Of a stretch of DNA of 64,000 nucleotides, positions 48,102 to 58,530 are shown in pieces (within the stretch, counting starts at the first letter, position 1; each line of letters begins with the position of its first letter). The translations under genes were made by a program, and so were the position numbers. The notes beneath the pieces were generated by a model. That model was not told the DNA's origin. It did not search any database and saw nothing but the letters and a program-made list of their open reading frames with translations. Source of the DNA: Hwangdonia lutea (GTDB taxonomy: Bacteria; Bacteroidota; Bacteroidia; Flavobacteriales; Flavobacteriaceae); NCBI RefSeq assembly GCF_032814565.1, contig NZ_CP136521.1, forward strand, positions 2,638,501 to 2,702,500, written 5' to 3'.

Positions 48102-49175
48102 ATGAATACCAAATGTAAGTTTTTAAGTGTGTTTTTTTTCGGTGTGACTTTATTGGGTCATGCCCAATCAAAAATAGAGATTGTACCGAAAACCTATATT
48201 GCTCATAAAATTTCGGAACCGCTAACCATTGATGGAAAAGCTGATGAAACCGTTTGGGGAAAAGCAAAATGGACTCACAATTTTACTGATATTGAAGGCG
48301 ATAAAACCCCAAAATACCAAACCAATGTAAAAATGCTTTGGGACGAAAATTACTATTACATTTTGGTCGAAATGAAAGAGCCTCACGTTTGGGGTGATAT
48401 TACCGAACGCGATGCCATTGTTTTTTTTAACAACGATTTTGAAGTGTTTATAGATACCAACGGCGATACACACAATTATTACGAATTAGAAATCAATGCG
48501 CTCAACACGGTTTGGGATTTGTTTATTAACAAACCGTACCGCGAATCCAATAACGTAGCGTTAAACGATTGGAATTATACCGGTTTAAAATCGGCTGTGA
48601 CGGTTGATGGCACACTAAACAACCCAACCGATATCGATAAAAGCTGGACGCTTGAAATCGCCATTCCGTTTAAGGATTTACGTACCGCTTACCATCAAGA
48701 TAATGTGCCAAGAGACCAGTTTTATCGGGTAAACTTTTCTCGAGTGAATTGGGACCACGACATTATAAATGGCAAATATGCTCGAAAAAAAGATGAAAAC
48801 GGAAAATTTTTGCCTGAGTACAATTGGGTGTGGACGCCAACCGGTGTAATTAATATGCATCTGCCGGAAACTTGGGGTTATGTGTATTTTTCTTCGGAAG
48901 AAGTTGGTAACGATGTCATTTTTGAAATTCCGAAAGATGAAAACATCAAGTGGAAATTATACGAGCTTTTTCGGGCTAATAAAGCGTATATTAAAGCCAA
49001 TAAAGTATCGGCAGCATCAATCAATGATTTAAAAATGCCTAAAATTATTGTCGATGGCCATGAAATAAAACCAACTATTGAAAACCACAGCTTTGGATGG
49101 ACGATATCAGCGAAAAGCCCATTTTCAAACAAGGTGTTAATTGTTAAAGAGGACGGATATTTTTTTAAACAATAA
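48102..49175 (+). CDS. secreted CBM9-like carbohydrate-binding protein
   Basis: A 357-residue exported protein with a signal peptide (ends LLGHAQ near residue 22) and a beta-sandwich of the CBM9-like type: SEPLTIDGKADETVWGKAKW, MLWDENYYYILVEM, FFNNDFEVFIDTNGD and the KSWTLEIAIPFKDL strand. No catalytic residues are evident. The family binds the reducing ends of glycans when attached to enzymes, but stand-alone forms are uncharacterised. The ATG at 48102 is chosen because the signal peptide begins there; the longer frame starts with a TTG at 48063. The GH18 gene follows after 4 bp. Confidence 0.83.
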   Translation: MNTKCKFLSVFFFGVTLLGHAQSKIEIVPKTYIAHKISEPLTIDGKADETVWGKAKWTHNFTDIEGDKTPKYQTNVKMLWDENYYYILVEMKEPHVWGDITERDAIVFFNNDFEVFIDTNGDTHNYYELEINALNTVWDLFINKPYRESNNVALNDWNYTGLKSAVTVDGTLNNPTDIDKSWTLEIAIPFKDLRTAYHQDNVPRDQFYRVNFSRVNWDHDIINGKYARKKDENGKFLPEYNWVWTPTGVINMHLPETWGYVYFSSEEVGNDVIFEIPKDENIKWKLYELFRANKAYIKANKVSAASINDLKMPKIIVDGHEIKPTIENHSFGWTISAKSPFSNKVLIVKEDGYFFKQ

Positions 49176-49179
49176 AAAA

Positions 49180-50331
49180 ATGAAACAGATAGCATACATC
49201 GTATTAGTTACACTTTTCTTTACGTGCTCAAACGGCACTGAAAAAAAATCAGTTTCAAAAGAGGTTGAATCAACCGAAAAAAAATCAAATAAGGATTATA
49301 AAATAATAGGCTACGCTGCGGGTTACGAAGATTACGATTTTTCAAAAATCGATGCCACAAAACTCACGCACATCAATTTCGCCTTTGCCAATATCGTAGA
49401 CGGCAAAGCCGCATTCGAGCTGGAAACCGATGCCGCAAAAATTGCCACTTTAATGGGGCTTAAAAAACAAAACCCAGATTTAAAAGTGCTGTATTCCGTT
49501 GGTGGTTGGGTGTGGTCCGATCAATTTTCAACCATGGCCGCTTTTGAATCTTCAAGACAAAAGTTTGCCCAAAGTTGTGTCGATTTACTAAAAAAACACG
49601 GTTTTGATGGTGTGGATTTAGATTGGGAATATCCTGGGCAACGTGCTGAGGATAATATTTTCCGTCCTTCAGATAAAGATAATTTCACGTTATTAATAAA
49701 AACCATCCGCGAAGCTTTGGATGTTCAAGGTAAAAAAGACAGCAATCATTATTTGTTAACCATTGCCACTGGCGCAGACCAAGCCTATATTGATAATACT
49801 GATTTAGGTGAAGCCCATAAACACCTCGATTTTATAAACATTATGTGTTACGATTATTTTAATGGGTGGATGCACCAAACGGGACATCATGCGAATTTGC
49901 ACCCATCGGATAAAGATAAATACGATGTGAACAGTGGTGTGCAAGCTGTTGAAAGACATATTGAAGCCGGTGTGCCCACCGATAAATTGGTTATGGGCAT
50001 TCCGTTTTACGGTCGTCAATGGGGCAAAGTAAGTTCTGTAAAAGACGGTTTGTACGAGCCTGCCAATGAAGGCGGCATCATTGTAGCCTATTGGGATATT
50101 GTAGAAAAAATAAAATCAGGTAACTACAAGACATTATACGACGAATCTGCAAAAGCATCCTATTTATGGAATGCTAAAGACAGTATTTTTATTTCATACG
50201 ATACTCCTAAAGACATCAAATTAAAAACCGATTATATCAAAGTAAAAGGCTTGGGCGGCGCCATGTTTTGGGAATATAGTTTGGATAAAGACCAAGAGTT
50301 GCTAAACACGCTCTATAAAAATTTGAAATAA
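49180..50331 (+). CDS. GH18 chitinase/endo-beta-N-acetylglucosaminidase-type lipoprotein
   Basis: A 383-residue lipoprotein (lipobox LFFTC near residue 15) with a GH18 TIM barrel. The catalytic motif DGVDLDWEYP is intact with acid Glu150, preceded by the SVGGWVWSDQF strand and followed by MCYDYF and the MGIPFYGRQW strand. The chitinase insertion-type domain appears present (GIPFYGRQWGKV to AYWDIVEK). It cleaves beta-1,4 bonds between GlcNAc units by substrate-assisted catalysis; chitinase-like motifs predominate, but in this setting cutting the N-glycan chitobiose core is possible. The ATG at 49180 opens the signal peptide; an earlier ATG at 49141 overlaps the preceding gene. Confidence 0.9.
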   Translation: MKQIAYIVLVTLFFTCSNGTEKKSVSKEVESTEKKSNKDYKIIGYAAGYEDYDFSKIDATKLTHINFAFANIVDGKAAFELETDAAKIATLMGLKKQNPDLKVLYSVGGWVWSDQFSTMAAFESSRQKFAQSCVDLLKKHGFDGVDLDWEYPGQRAEDNIFRPSDKDNFTLLIKTIREALDVQGKKDSNHYLLTIATGADQAYIDNTDLGEAHKHLDFINIMCYDYFNGWMHQTGHHANLHPSDKDKYDVNSGVQAVERHIEAGVPTDKLVMGIPFYGRQWGKVSSVKDGLYEPANEGGIIVAYWDIVEKIKSGNYKTLYDESAKASYLWNAKDSIFISYDTPKDIKLKTDYIKVKGLGGAMFWEYSLDKDQELLNTLYKNLK

Positions 50332-50362
50332 GCGTATCTTTAAAAAACAAAAACTTCATCAA

Positions 50363-51502
50363 ATGAAAACATTACGATTGTCTTTAATTTTTGCAATACT
50401 ATTCAATGTTGTTGCTTGTAATCAAAACGAAAAAAAACATAACGAGTTAGCTGATGCCACCAATGATCAAGCTTCAAATACATCAAATGACTCTGCATTC
50501 GAATTTGGGACTTGGATTACTTCAAACAAAAACAAATCCAACGCCGATTATGCCAAGGAATTTAAACGATACAAAGCGGGTGGTATTGACGAGCTATTAA
50601 TAAATACAGGCACGGACCCCAAAGAATTAGAGCGTTTGGTGCCCATTGCAAAAGCTGAAGGTTTAAAAGTACACGCGTGGATTATGGCCGTAAACAGACC
50701 CGGTGATACCGTGGCGTTAAAGCACCCGGAATGGTACCAAGTGAGTCGCGATGGTAAATCCTGCCACGATACGCGCCCGTATGTGGGCTATTACCAATGG
50801 TTGTGTCCTACACGCGAGGAGTCCCGCAACCATATTTTAGGTTTGGTTGAAGGATTGGCTAAAGTTGAAGGAATTGCCAGCGTGCATTTAGATTATATTC
50901 GTTTTCCGGACATTTTTCTGCCCATCGGATTGTTGCCAAAATACAACCTCGTTCAAGATGAAGAGCTTCCGGAATACGATTTTTGCTATTGCGATGTTTG
51001 TGTGAACGAGTTTGAAAAAATCCATCATAAAAACCCCAGAGAGAGCAAAAATACGGCTATTGATATGGAGTGGAAAAACTTCAGATTAAATGCCATTCGC
51101 GCTTTGGTTAACGATGCATATAAAATTGTACACGGCAACAACAAATTACTAACGGCGGCGGTATTTCCGTACCCCGAAATGGCCGACCATATGGTGCGCC
51201 AACGTTGGGACAAGTGGGATATCGATGAGGTTTACCCCATGATTTACCACGGGTTTTACAACGAAGAAATCGATTGGATTGGCTACGCTACCAAACAAGG
51301 GGTTACCGATGTAAGAGATGAAGGCATCGTAATAAACACGGGTATTTATATGCCCGATTTTAAATCGGTTGACGAGTTAAAACAAGCGATAATGTATGCC
51401 AAAAACAATGGCGCCAAAGGCGTTACCTTTTTTGATGGCCCAACCTTAACCGATGAATATTTGAATACCATAAAAGAAACCAAAGCTTTAATTCATAAAT
51501 AA
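50363..51502 (+). CDS. putative glycoside hydrolase lipoprotein (GHL10/DUF187-like)
   Basis: A 379-residue lipoprotein (lipobox NVVAC) with a TIM-barrel-like layout resembling the glycosyl-hydrolase-like GHL10 family. The landmark VHLDYIRFPD near residues 175-184 is typical of that group; AWIMAVNRPGD and VYPMIYHGF resemble other barrel strands. It contains a cluster of cysteines (FCYCDVCVNEF) that could bind metal or form disulfides. No characterised activity is known to me. It lies 31 bp after GH18 and 2 bp before GH92, so it belongs to the same operon. Confidence 0.7.
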   Translation: MKTLRLSLIFAILFNVVACNQNEKKHNELADATNDQASNTSNDSAFEFGTWITSNKNKSNADYAKEFKRYKAGGIDELLINTGTDPKELERLVPIAKAEGLKVHAWIMAVNRPGDTVALKHPEWYQVSRDGKSCHDTRPYVGYYQWLCPTREESRNHILGLVEGLAKVEGIASVHLDYIRFPDIFLPIGLLPKYNLVQDEELPEYDFCYCDVCVNEFEKIHHKNPRESKNTAIDMEWKNFRLNAIRALVNDAYKIVHGNNKLLTAAVFPYPEMADHMVRQRWDKWDIDEVYPMIYHGFYNEEIDWIGYATKQGVTDVRDEGIVINTGIYMPDFKSVDELKQAIMYAKNNGAKGVTFFDGPTLTDEYLNTIKETKALIHK

Positions 51503-51504
51503 TC

Positions 51505-53724
51505 ATGTTTAAAAAAAGTTTCGTTTTAATCGCTATAGGTATCCTCTTTTTTAACTGTGCCAAAGATAAAAATGAAGCCACTAAACCTAAGTCATTAACC
51601 CATTACGTTAATCCGTTTATAGGTACCGATGGCCCGGGTAACACCTATCCTGGAGCAACCGTGCCTTTCGGGATGGTGCAGTTAAGTCCCGATATTGGCA
51701 TTCCGGGTTGGGATCGCATTGCGGGTTATTTTTACCAAGATTCCATAATTTCTGGGTTTTCGCACATGCATTTAACGGGCACGGGCGCGGGCGATTTATA
51801 CGATATTTTGGTGATGCCAACCAATAGCAGATTCAGTAAACGCATCAAAGCCAACAATTTTAAACCGTTTTCGAGTTTTTCGCACGATAAAGAAGCAGCT
51901 TCTCCGGGATATTATTCCGTAGATTTGTTGGATTACGGCATTAAGGCCGAAGTTACTGCAACCCAACGCACTGGCATCCATAAATACACGTTTCCAAAAG
52001 ATAGCCTGTCGCAAATCCATATCGATTTGGGTTATGCGCTTAATTGGGATGCGCCAACCGACACCTATATTAAAGTGGTCAATAATACCACCATTGAAGG
52101 CTACCGAAAATCAACAGGTTGGGCAAAAGACCAACGCGTGTATTTTCAAATGGAATTTTCAAAACCTTTCAAGTCGTATCAATTGTATCAAAATGATACG
52201 CTAGTGAATCCCAATTATCGAGATTCCACGACAGCGAAAAACACCAAAATCATTTTAAATTATAATACCGATGAAGACGAAGAAATCATATTAAAAACAG
52301 GACTTTCAACAGGAAATATAAAAGGAGCAAAACTATCTTTGGAAAAAGAAGCACCGCATTTTGATTTTGAAAATTATAGAAAACAAGCCGATAGCATTTG
52401 GGAAAATCAATTGCAAAAAATAAGGATTGAAACCAAAAACGACACCCAAAAGCATATCTTTTATACCATGCTTTACCAAAGCATGTTGGCCCCCACGCTT
52501 TTAAGCGATCACAACGGGAATTACAAAGGCGCCAACGATAAGATGATGCATGCCGAAGGCTACGAGAGGTACGATACCTTTTCACTTTGGGATACATACC
52601 GAGCTGCACATCCGCTGTATACCATAATGCATCCAGGACGGGTGGGCGATATGATTCAATCGTTATTGGCGCATTATAATGAAACGGGCTTGTTACCCGT
52701 GTGGTCTATGCAGGGTAACGAAACCAATATGATGATTGGCTACCACGCCATCCCAGTCATTGTCGATGCTTATTTTAAAGGTATTTCTATGGATGCTGAA
52801 TTAGCTTTTGAAGCCTGTAAAACGAGTGCGATGGATGATGGGAGACAAATTGATGTGTACAAGAAATTGGGTTTCATACCTATTGATGAAGCGCACGAAA
52901 ACTGGTCGGTTTCTAAAACTTTGGAATATGCTTACGGCGATTGGTGTGTGGCACAATTTGCAAAGGCTTTAAATAAAACCGAGGATTACGAGTACTTTTT
53001 AAAACGCTCTGAAAATTGGAAAAATATGTACGATGCTAAAAGTAGTTTTATGCGTCCAAAACTTGAAGACGGTACCTTTATAAAAGATTTTGGGCCTAAA
53101 GACTATTCGCCGTATTTCTGCGAAAGCAATGCGTGGCACTACTTTTGGTCGGTGCAGCACGATGTAAACGGACTCATCGAAACTGTGGGTGGCAACGAGC
53201 GATTTGAGCAAAAGTTAGATTCCATGTTTTCTTTCAATCCGTTGCCGACCGATAAACTGCCCATTTTCAGTACGGGCATGATCGGGCAATATGCGCACGG
53301 TAACGAGCCCAGTCACCACGTGGCCTATTTGTACAACTACATCGATAAACCGTGGAAAACCCAAAAAAGGGTACGCGAAATTTTGGAGACCCAATATAAA
53401 AATGAACCCAATGGCCACTGTGGTAATGAGGATTGCGGGCAAATGTCGTCGTGGTATATTTTTAGTAGTTTAGGCTTTTACCCCGTAAATCCAGCCGAGG
53501 GTTTATATCAATTTGGTTCGCCGCTTTTTGATAAAGCCACCATCAATTTGGAAAACGGAAAACAATTTAAAATTGAAACCATTAACAATTCCGAAGCCAA
53601 TAAATACATTGAATCCATAATGTTAAACGGCAAGGAAATCAACAGAAATTACATAGCACATAAAGAGATAATAAACGGCGGAACGTTGGTTTTTACAATG
53701 AACAATACGCCCAATAAGCATTAA
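51505..53724 (+). CDS. GH92 alpha-mannosidase lipoprotein (second copy)
   Basis: A 739-residue GH92 enzyme with lipobox LFFNC. Motifs: YVNPFIGTDGPGNTYPGATV, SLWDTYRAAHPLYTI, GNEPSHHVAYLYNY with probable catalytic acid Glu601, and GNEDCGQMSSWYIFSSLG. It clearly differs from the copy at 42829 (for example GTDGPG against GTGGHG), so the pair probably has different linkage preferences rather than being a fresh duplication. It lies 2 bp after the GHL10-like gene and 15 bp before GH20. Confidence 0.93.
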   Translation: MFKKSFVLIAIGILFFNCAKDKNEATKPKSLTHYVNPFIGTDGPGNTYPGATVPFGMVQLSPDIGIPGWDRIAGYFYQDSIISGFSHMHLTGTGAGDLYDILVMPTNSRFSKRIKANNFKPFSSFSHDKEAASPGYYSVDLLDYGIKAEVTATQRTGIHKYTFPKDSLSQIHIDLGYALNWDAPTDTYIKVVNNTTIEGYRKSTGWAKDQRVYFQMEFSKPFKSYQLYQNDTLVNPNYRDSTTAKNTKIILNYNTDEDEEIILKTGLSTGNIKGAKLSLEKEAPHFDFENYRKQADSIWENQLQKIRIETKNDTQKHIFYTMLYQSMLAPTLLSDHNGNYKGANDKMMHAEGYERYDTFSLWDTYRAAHPLYTIMHPGRVGDMIQSLLAHYNETGLLPVWSMQGNETNMMIGYHAIPVIVDAYFKGISMDAELAFEACKTSAMDDGRQIDVYKKLGFIPIDEAHENWSVSKTLEYAYGDWCVAQFAKALNKTEDYEYFLKRSENWKNMYDAKSSFMRPKLEDGTFIKDFGPKDYSPYFCESNAWHYFWSVQHDVNGLIETVGGNERFEQKLDSMFSFNPLPTDKLPIFSTGMIGQYAHGNEPSHHVAYLYNYIDKPWKTQKRVREILETQYKNEPNGHCGNEDCGQMSSWYIFSSLGFYPVNPAEGLYQFGSPLFDKATINLENGKQFKIETINNSEANKYIESIMLNGKEINRNYIAHKEIINGGTLVFTMNNTPNKH

Positions 53725-53739
53725 TAAATATTTAGACTG

Positions 53740-56064
53740 ATGAAATTAAAAGTAGTATTAGTATTCGCATTAAGTGTGATTTTTTTTGGATGTAACACTA
53801 AAGAAACCAAGGTGTTTGCCGAAAGTGATATTCACGTGATTCCAAAACCTGAAAACCTAAAATTAAAAGAAGGCAATTTTCAGTTTAACCAAAATACGGT
53901 GTTTTATGTTGCCGACGACGCACAATCTGCCGCGGCACAAATTTTAATCGACAGATTTAAAGTAGCCCAAGGGTGGGATTTGAAAACGGTTGACACAGAG
54001 CCAAAATCGAATTACATTCAATTTAAAACCTCAGAAAACATTGAAGAGGAAGGCTATAAATTAATGGTTGACAATGATGTAATAACCATTGAATCCAACG
54101 ATTTTAATGGGTTTTTATACGGTATCCAAACCCTAAGGCAATTACTGCCACCAGCTATTGAATCGCAAACCAAAATTGCCGATACGCATTGGGTAATTCC
54201 TAATGTTGAAATAGCCGATAAGCCACGTTTTGAATGGCGTGGGTTAATGATGGATGTCTCGCGTCATTTCTTTCAGAAAGAATACATTAAAAAAACGATT
54301 GACCGATTGGCATATCATAAAATGAACACCTTTCATTTTCATTTAATCGATGACCAAGGTTGGCGTATCGAAATAAAAAAATACCCAAAACTTACCGAAG
54401 TTGGTGCTTGGAGAGTAGACCAAGAAGATAAACCATGGGATGGTCGTTATACCCCAGAATTAGATGAAAAAGCAACTTACGGTGGTTTTTACACTCAAGA
54501 GGATATTAAAGAAATTGTGGCTTACGCCGAAAGTCGTGGCGTAACCGTTGTGCCTGAAATTGAAATGCCAGCACACGTTACCAGTGCCATTGCATCGTAC
54601 CCGGAGCTGTCGTGTTTAGAAAAACCTGTACCTGTGCCATCGGGTGGTTTATGGCCAATAACCGATATTTATTGTGCTGGTAAAGATTCTACTTTCGAGT
54701 TTTTAGAAGATGTTTTAACTGAGGTTATGGCATTGTTTCCTTCAAAATACATTCACGTTGGTGGAGACGAAGCCACAAAAACCAATTGGGAAAAATGTCC
54801 GCATTGCAAAAAACGCATGAAAGATGAACAGCTTAAATCTGTTGAAGAATTACAGAGTTATTTCATAAAACGCATGGAACGTTTTATAAGTTCAAAAGGA
54901 CGTGTGCTTATTGGTTGGGACGAAATTCTGGAAGGTGGTTTAGCACCCGGAGCTGCAGTAATGAGTTGGCGTGGTGTTAAAGGCGGATTGGAAGCCTCGG
55001 AACAAGGACACGATGTAGTCATGACACCGGGAACTCATTGTTATTTCGACCATTACCAAGGCCCTATGGATACCGAACCTTTGGCTTGGGGCGGTCACAC
55101 TCCTGTAAGCAAAGTGTATCAATTTGACCCTATTGTCGATAGCATGAGCGAAGAACAAGCTAAACATGTTTTGGGTGGTCAAGCTAACTTGTGGGCAGAA
55201 CATATTACCACCGAATCGCATTCAGAATACATGATTTTTCCAAGGTAAGCAGCCCTGTCAGAAGCTGTTTGGAGCCCAAAAGCCAGTCGCGATTGGGTAG
55301 ATTTTTCGTCACGCATGGAAAACCTTTTTGAGCGTTACGAACTTCAGGGCATCAATTACGCTAAAAGTGCTTATACAATAACTTCTGATGCGCAAGTTGA
55401 CGAAGCCACAAACACGATTACCGTATCGTTGGAAAATGAGTTTCCTGTGGCCGATATTCGTTATGCTTTAAACGATGCACCTTTAGATGAAACCGCAACA
55501 CCATATACGAAGCCTATCGAAATTAATTCAACTACAACCATAAAAGCATCGCTTTACGAAGATGATAAACCGGTTGGAAAAGTATTTGAAAAAACCTTTA
55601 ACTACCATAAAGCGGTTGGTAAAAAAGTGATTTACAACAATATGTACAGCGATAGTTACCAAGGAAAAGGCGCTGGAAATATGGTGAATATTGTTCGTGG
55701 TACTAAAAATTTCCATGATGGCCAATGGCAGGCGTGGATAGCAAAGGACATGGAATTAACCATAGATTTGGAAGAAGAAACCGAAATTTCCAATGTATCT
55801 GTTGGAACGATGGAAAGCCAAGGTCCGAGTATTTATTTCCCAACGGAAGTTGAGGTATTGGTATCTAACGACGGAAAATCATTTACAAGTGTTGGAAAAA
55901 TAGACCGACCTTATAAAAACAACCCAGGAATAACACTTAAGGATTTTAGCATAGATTTTGACACCCAAAAAGTGCGATTTGTAAAAGTTAAAGCAAAAAG
56001 ATATAACAGAACCGACCGAAAAGGTGGCGTATGGATTTTTGTTGACGAAATCATTGTGCGTTAA
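53740..56064 (+). pseudogene. GH20 beta-hexosaminidase gene interrupted by one in-frame stop
   Basis: Encodes a GH20 exo-beta-N-acetylhexosaminidase lipoprotein (lipobox IFFGC) that would trim terminal GlcNAc or GalNAc. Order: N-terminal GH20b domain, TIM barrel with Asp343-Glu344 in HVGGDEA, then a chitobiase C-terminal-like segment and a discoidin-like domain ending WIFVDEIIVR. A TAA at 55246-55248 follows EYMIFPR; the same frame continues with AALSEAVWSP, the usual end of the barrel, so it replaces what is normally a Leu (TTA to TAA would be one base). As read, a 502-residue protein lacking the last barrel elements would be made, and the downstream piece (Met at 55315) lacks a signal peptide. 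Recent nonsense mutation or sequence error. Confidence 0.9.
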
Positions 56065-56077
56065 ATCCATCTGTCAA

Positions 56078-56111
56078 GCTATGGTATAGCGTTATTCGTC
56101 GATTTTTTTTT
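56078..56111 (+). terminator. weak hairpin and T-run after the GH20 gene
   Basis: GCTAT/ATAGC (56078-56090, 3-nt loop) is followed 13 nt later by nine T. The stem is short and separated from the T-run, so this is only a possible end of the GH92-GH20 operon. Confidence 0.3.
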
Positions 56112-56165
56112 GATTAACTTTATATTCTGCTTAATATAAATGTTTTACAAAAAAAATTGGCAACA

Positions 56166-58526
56166 ATGGCAAAAGGCAAATACTCAAATAATCGTTTTGT
56201 TTTAGCACTCTATTTTTTAGTGCCTTTTGCCATTGTTTTATTAATAAAGTACGGCTTATCTGTTTCAGATGGTTCGTATCAATCTATTGGTGAAGCAAGT
56301 GCTTCCGAGAAATCCCACACAGATTCTGCCGATAAAATAAAAAACCTTCCCGATACCATCGATTATATTTTTGATGTTAAGCCCATTTTATCAGATCGCT
56401 GTTACTTGTGCCACGGACCCGACGAAGGTACGCGCGAAGCGGGATTAAGATTAGACACGCAAACGGGTGCTTTTAAGGCTATTGAAAAAGATGATTTGTA
56501 TAAACACGTAATCGTTCCGGGGAACCCCGATGAAAGTAAATTGGTGTATAAAATTACCAATACCGATTTACAGCAAGTTATGCCACCGCCAACTTCTAAT
56601 TTAAGCTTATCGGAATACGAAAAACAAGTCTTAATTAAATGGATAGAACAAGGAGCAGAATGGAAAGTACATTGGTCTTTTGTACCACCTCAGAAAAAAG
56701 AGATACCTAAGGTAACAAATGAAGATTGGGCAATTAATAAAGTTGATTATTTTATTGCAAAACGATTGGAAAAGGAGGGCTTAAAACCATCCGAAGAGGC
56801 TTCAAAAGAGCAGTTGATTAGAAGAGTGTACTTTGACCTCACAGGCTTACCTCCAACAATACAAGATATAGATGTGTTTTTAAATGATAAAACGCCCAAT
56901 GCTTACGAAAAGGTAGTTGATAAATTGTTGGCATCAAAGGCTTACGGAGAGCGTATGGCAGCCACTTGGTTAGATATTTCCCGATATGCCGACACGCATG
57001 GTTATCAGGATGATTTAGAGCGTGTTATGTGGCCGTGGCGTGATTGGGTAATTAGTGCTTTTAATAGAAATATTCCATATGATGAATTTGTTAAATGGCA
57101 GTTGGCTGGTGATTTGATGCCAAATGCGACACCAGAACAAATTGTGGCTACGGCATTCAATAGAAATCATAAAATTACCCAAGAAGGCGGCGTGATTGAT
57201 GAAGAATATCGTGTGGAATATGTTATGGATAGAACCAATACAACATCAAAAGCCATCATGGGTTTAACTATGGAATGCGCTAGATGCCACGACCATAAAT
57301 ACGATCCCATTTCTCAAAAAGAGTTTTATGGTTTTTATGGTTTTTTCAATAAAGTAGATGAAAAAGGTCAAATTGATTACGGCGAAATTCCTAAACCCAA
57401 TATTAAAATCACCCAAAAAGAAATCGACGAAACCCTAGCATTTATAAACTTACCGGACTCTATAAAAGAGGTTAAACTTATGGTGATGAAAGATAATGCT
57501 CCCGACCGAAAAACATATATATTAAAACGCGGGCAATATGATGCGCCCGATGAAGAAGTCCAATTAGGAACACCAAATTTCATTTTAAAATACCCGGATT
57601 CGCTTCCAAAAAACAGATTAGGATTAGCACATTGGTTGTTTGATAAAGATAATGCGCTCACAGCAAGAGTTGCGGTAAACCGCATGTGGCAACATATTTT
57701 TGGAGTTGGTATTGTGTCCACTTCAGACGACTTTGGAAACCAAGGCGCACTGCCTTCACACCCAGAATTATTAGATTGGTTAGCCGTTACATTTAGGGAA
57801 GAAGGCTGGGATATGAAAAAAATGTACAAGCGTTTGGTCATGTCGAGCACTTATAAACAAACCTCTAAAATAGCACCCGAATTATTGGAAATAGATCCAA
57901 ACAATGTATTATTGGCAAGATATTCAAGAAGCAAATTAACCGCAGAAATGATACGCGATAATGCTTTGGCAGTAAGTGGTTTGTTGGTTGATAAAATTGG
58001 TGGACCGAGCGTAAAACCTTATCAGCCACCGGGGCTTTGGGCAGAAACAACCTCGGGTCAAGGGCTTACAAAATACATTCCAGATACAGGTGAAAACCTA
58101 TACAGACGAAGCCTTTACACTTTTTGGAAACGCACCGTTCCGCCACCATCAATGATGACTTTTGATGCGCCAACTCGGGATTTTTGCGAAGTGAAACGTC
58201 AAAAAACAAGCACGCCATTGCAGGCTTTGGTGATGCTTAACGACCCTCAACTTATTGAAGCCGCGGCGTGTTTGGCTAAAAACACATTAAAAGATAAAAC
58301 ATTATCTGAAGCTGAAAGAGTTAAACTGATATTCAGAAAGATAACCTCTCGTTTTCCTACGGAAGAAGAATTAAATCAACTTATACAATATGTTGAAACC
58401 GTTGAAACGGAATTTGAAAACAATTCAGAAATAGATAAAACTGAAAACAGCTCAAAAACAGAATATGCCTATACCTTACTTTCGAGTATGATTTTCAATT
58501 TGGATGAAGCCGTTATCAAAGGATAA
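56166..58526 (+). CDS. Planctomycete-type cytochrome c / DUF1549 / DUF1553 protein
   Basis: A 786-residue protein with one N-terminal membrane helix (about residues 11-30), then a PSCyt1-type cytochrome c domain with haem site CYLCH (Cys79, Cys82, His83) and possible distal Met in VMPPPTSN, a DUF1549 domain (from about residue 160; DLTGLPPTIQDIDVF, ERMAATWLDISRYADTHGYQ) and a C-terminal DUF1553 (PSD1) domain. A second CxxCH (CARCHDHKYDPI) lies in the DUF1549 part, as is usual for the family. Such proteins abound in Planctomycetes beside sulfatase and glycan genes; their reaction is unknown. The ATG at 56166 is preferred to the TTG at 56157. The DUF1501 gene follows after 4 bp. Confidence 0.9.
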   Translation: MAKGKYSNNRFVLALYFLVPFAIVLLIKYGLSVSDGSYQSIGEASASEKSHTDSADKIKNLPDTIDYIFDVKPILSDRCYLCHGPDEGTREAGLRLDTQTGAFKAIEKDDLYKHVIVPGNPDESKLVYKITNTDLQQVMPPPTSNLSLSEYEKQVLIKWIEQGAEWKVHWSFVPPQKKEIPKVTNEDWAINKVDYFIAKRLEKEGLKPSEEASKEQLIRRVYFDLTGLPPTIQDIDVFLNDKTPNAYEKVVDKLLASKAYGERMAATWLDISRYADTHGYQDDLERVMWPWRDWVISAFNRNIPYDEFVKWQLAGDLMPNATPEQIVATAFNRNHKITQEGGVIDEEYRVEYVMDRTNTTSKAIMGLTMECARCHDHKYDPISQKEFYGFYGFFNKVDEKGQIDYGEIPKPNIKITQKEIDETLAFINLPDSIKEVKLMVMKDNAPDRKTYILKRGQYDAPDEEVQLGTPNFILKYPDSLPKNRLGLAHWLFDKDNALTARVAVNRMWQHIFGVGIVSTSDDFGNQGALPSHPELLDWLAVTFREEGWDMKKMYKRLVMSSTYKQTSKIAPELLEIDPNNVLLARYSRSKLTAEMIRDNALAVSGLLVDKIGGPSVKPYQPPGLWAETTSGQGLTKYIPDTGENLYRRSLYTFWKRTVPPPSMMTFDAPTRDFCEVKRQKTSTPLQALVMLNDPQLIEAAACLAKNTLKDKTLSEAERVKLIFRKITSRFPTEEELNQLIQYVETVETEFENNSEIDKTENSSKTEYAYTLLSSMIFNLDEAVIKG

Positions 58527-58530
58527 AATT

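Noticed and set aside
55315-56064. Separate small gene downstream of the GH20 stop codon
   Set aside because: It is in the same frame as the GH20 gene, begins in the middle of a family motif, and lacks any start signal or signal peptide; it is the severed C-terminal part.
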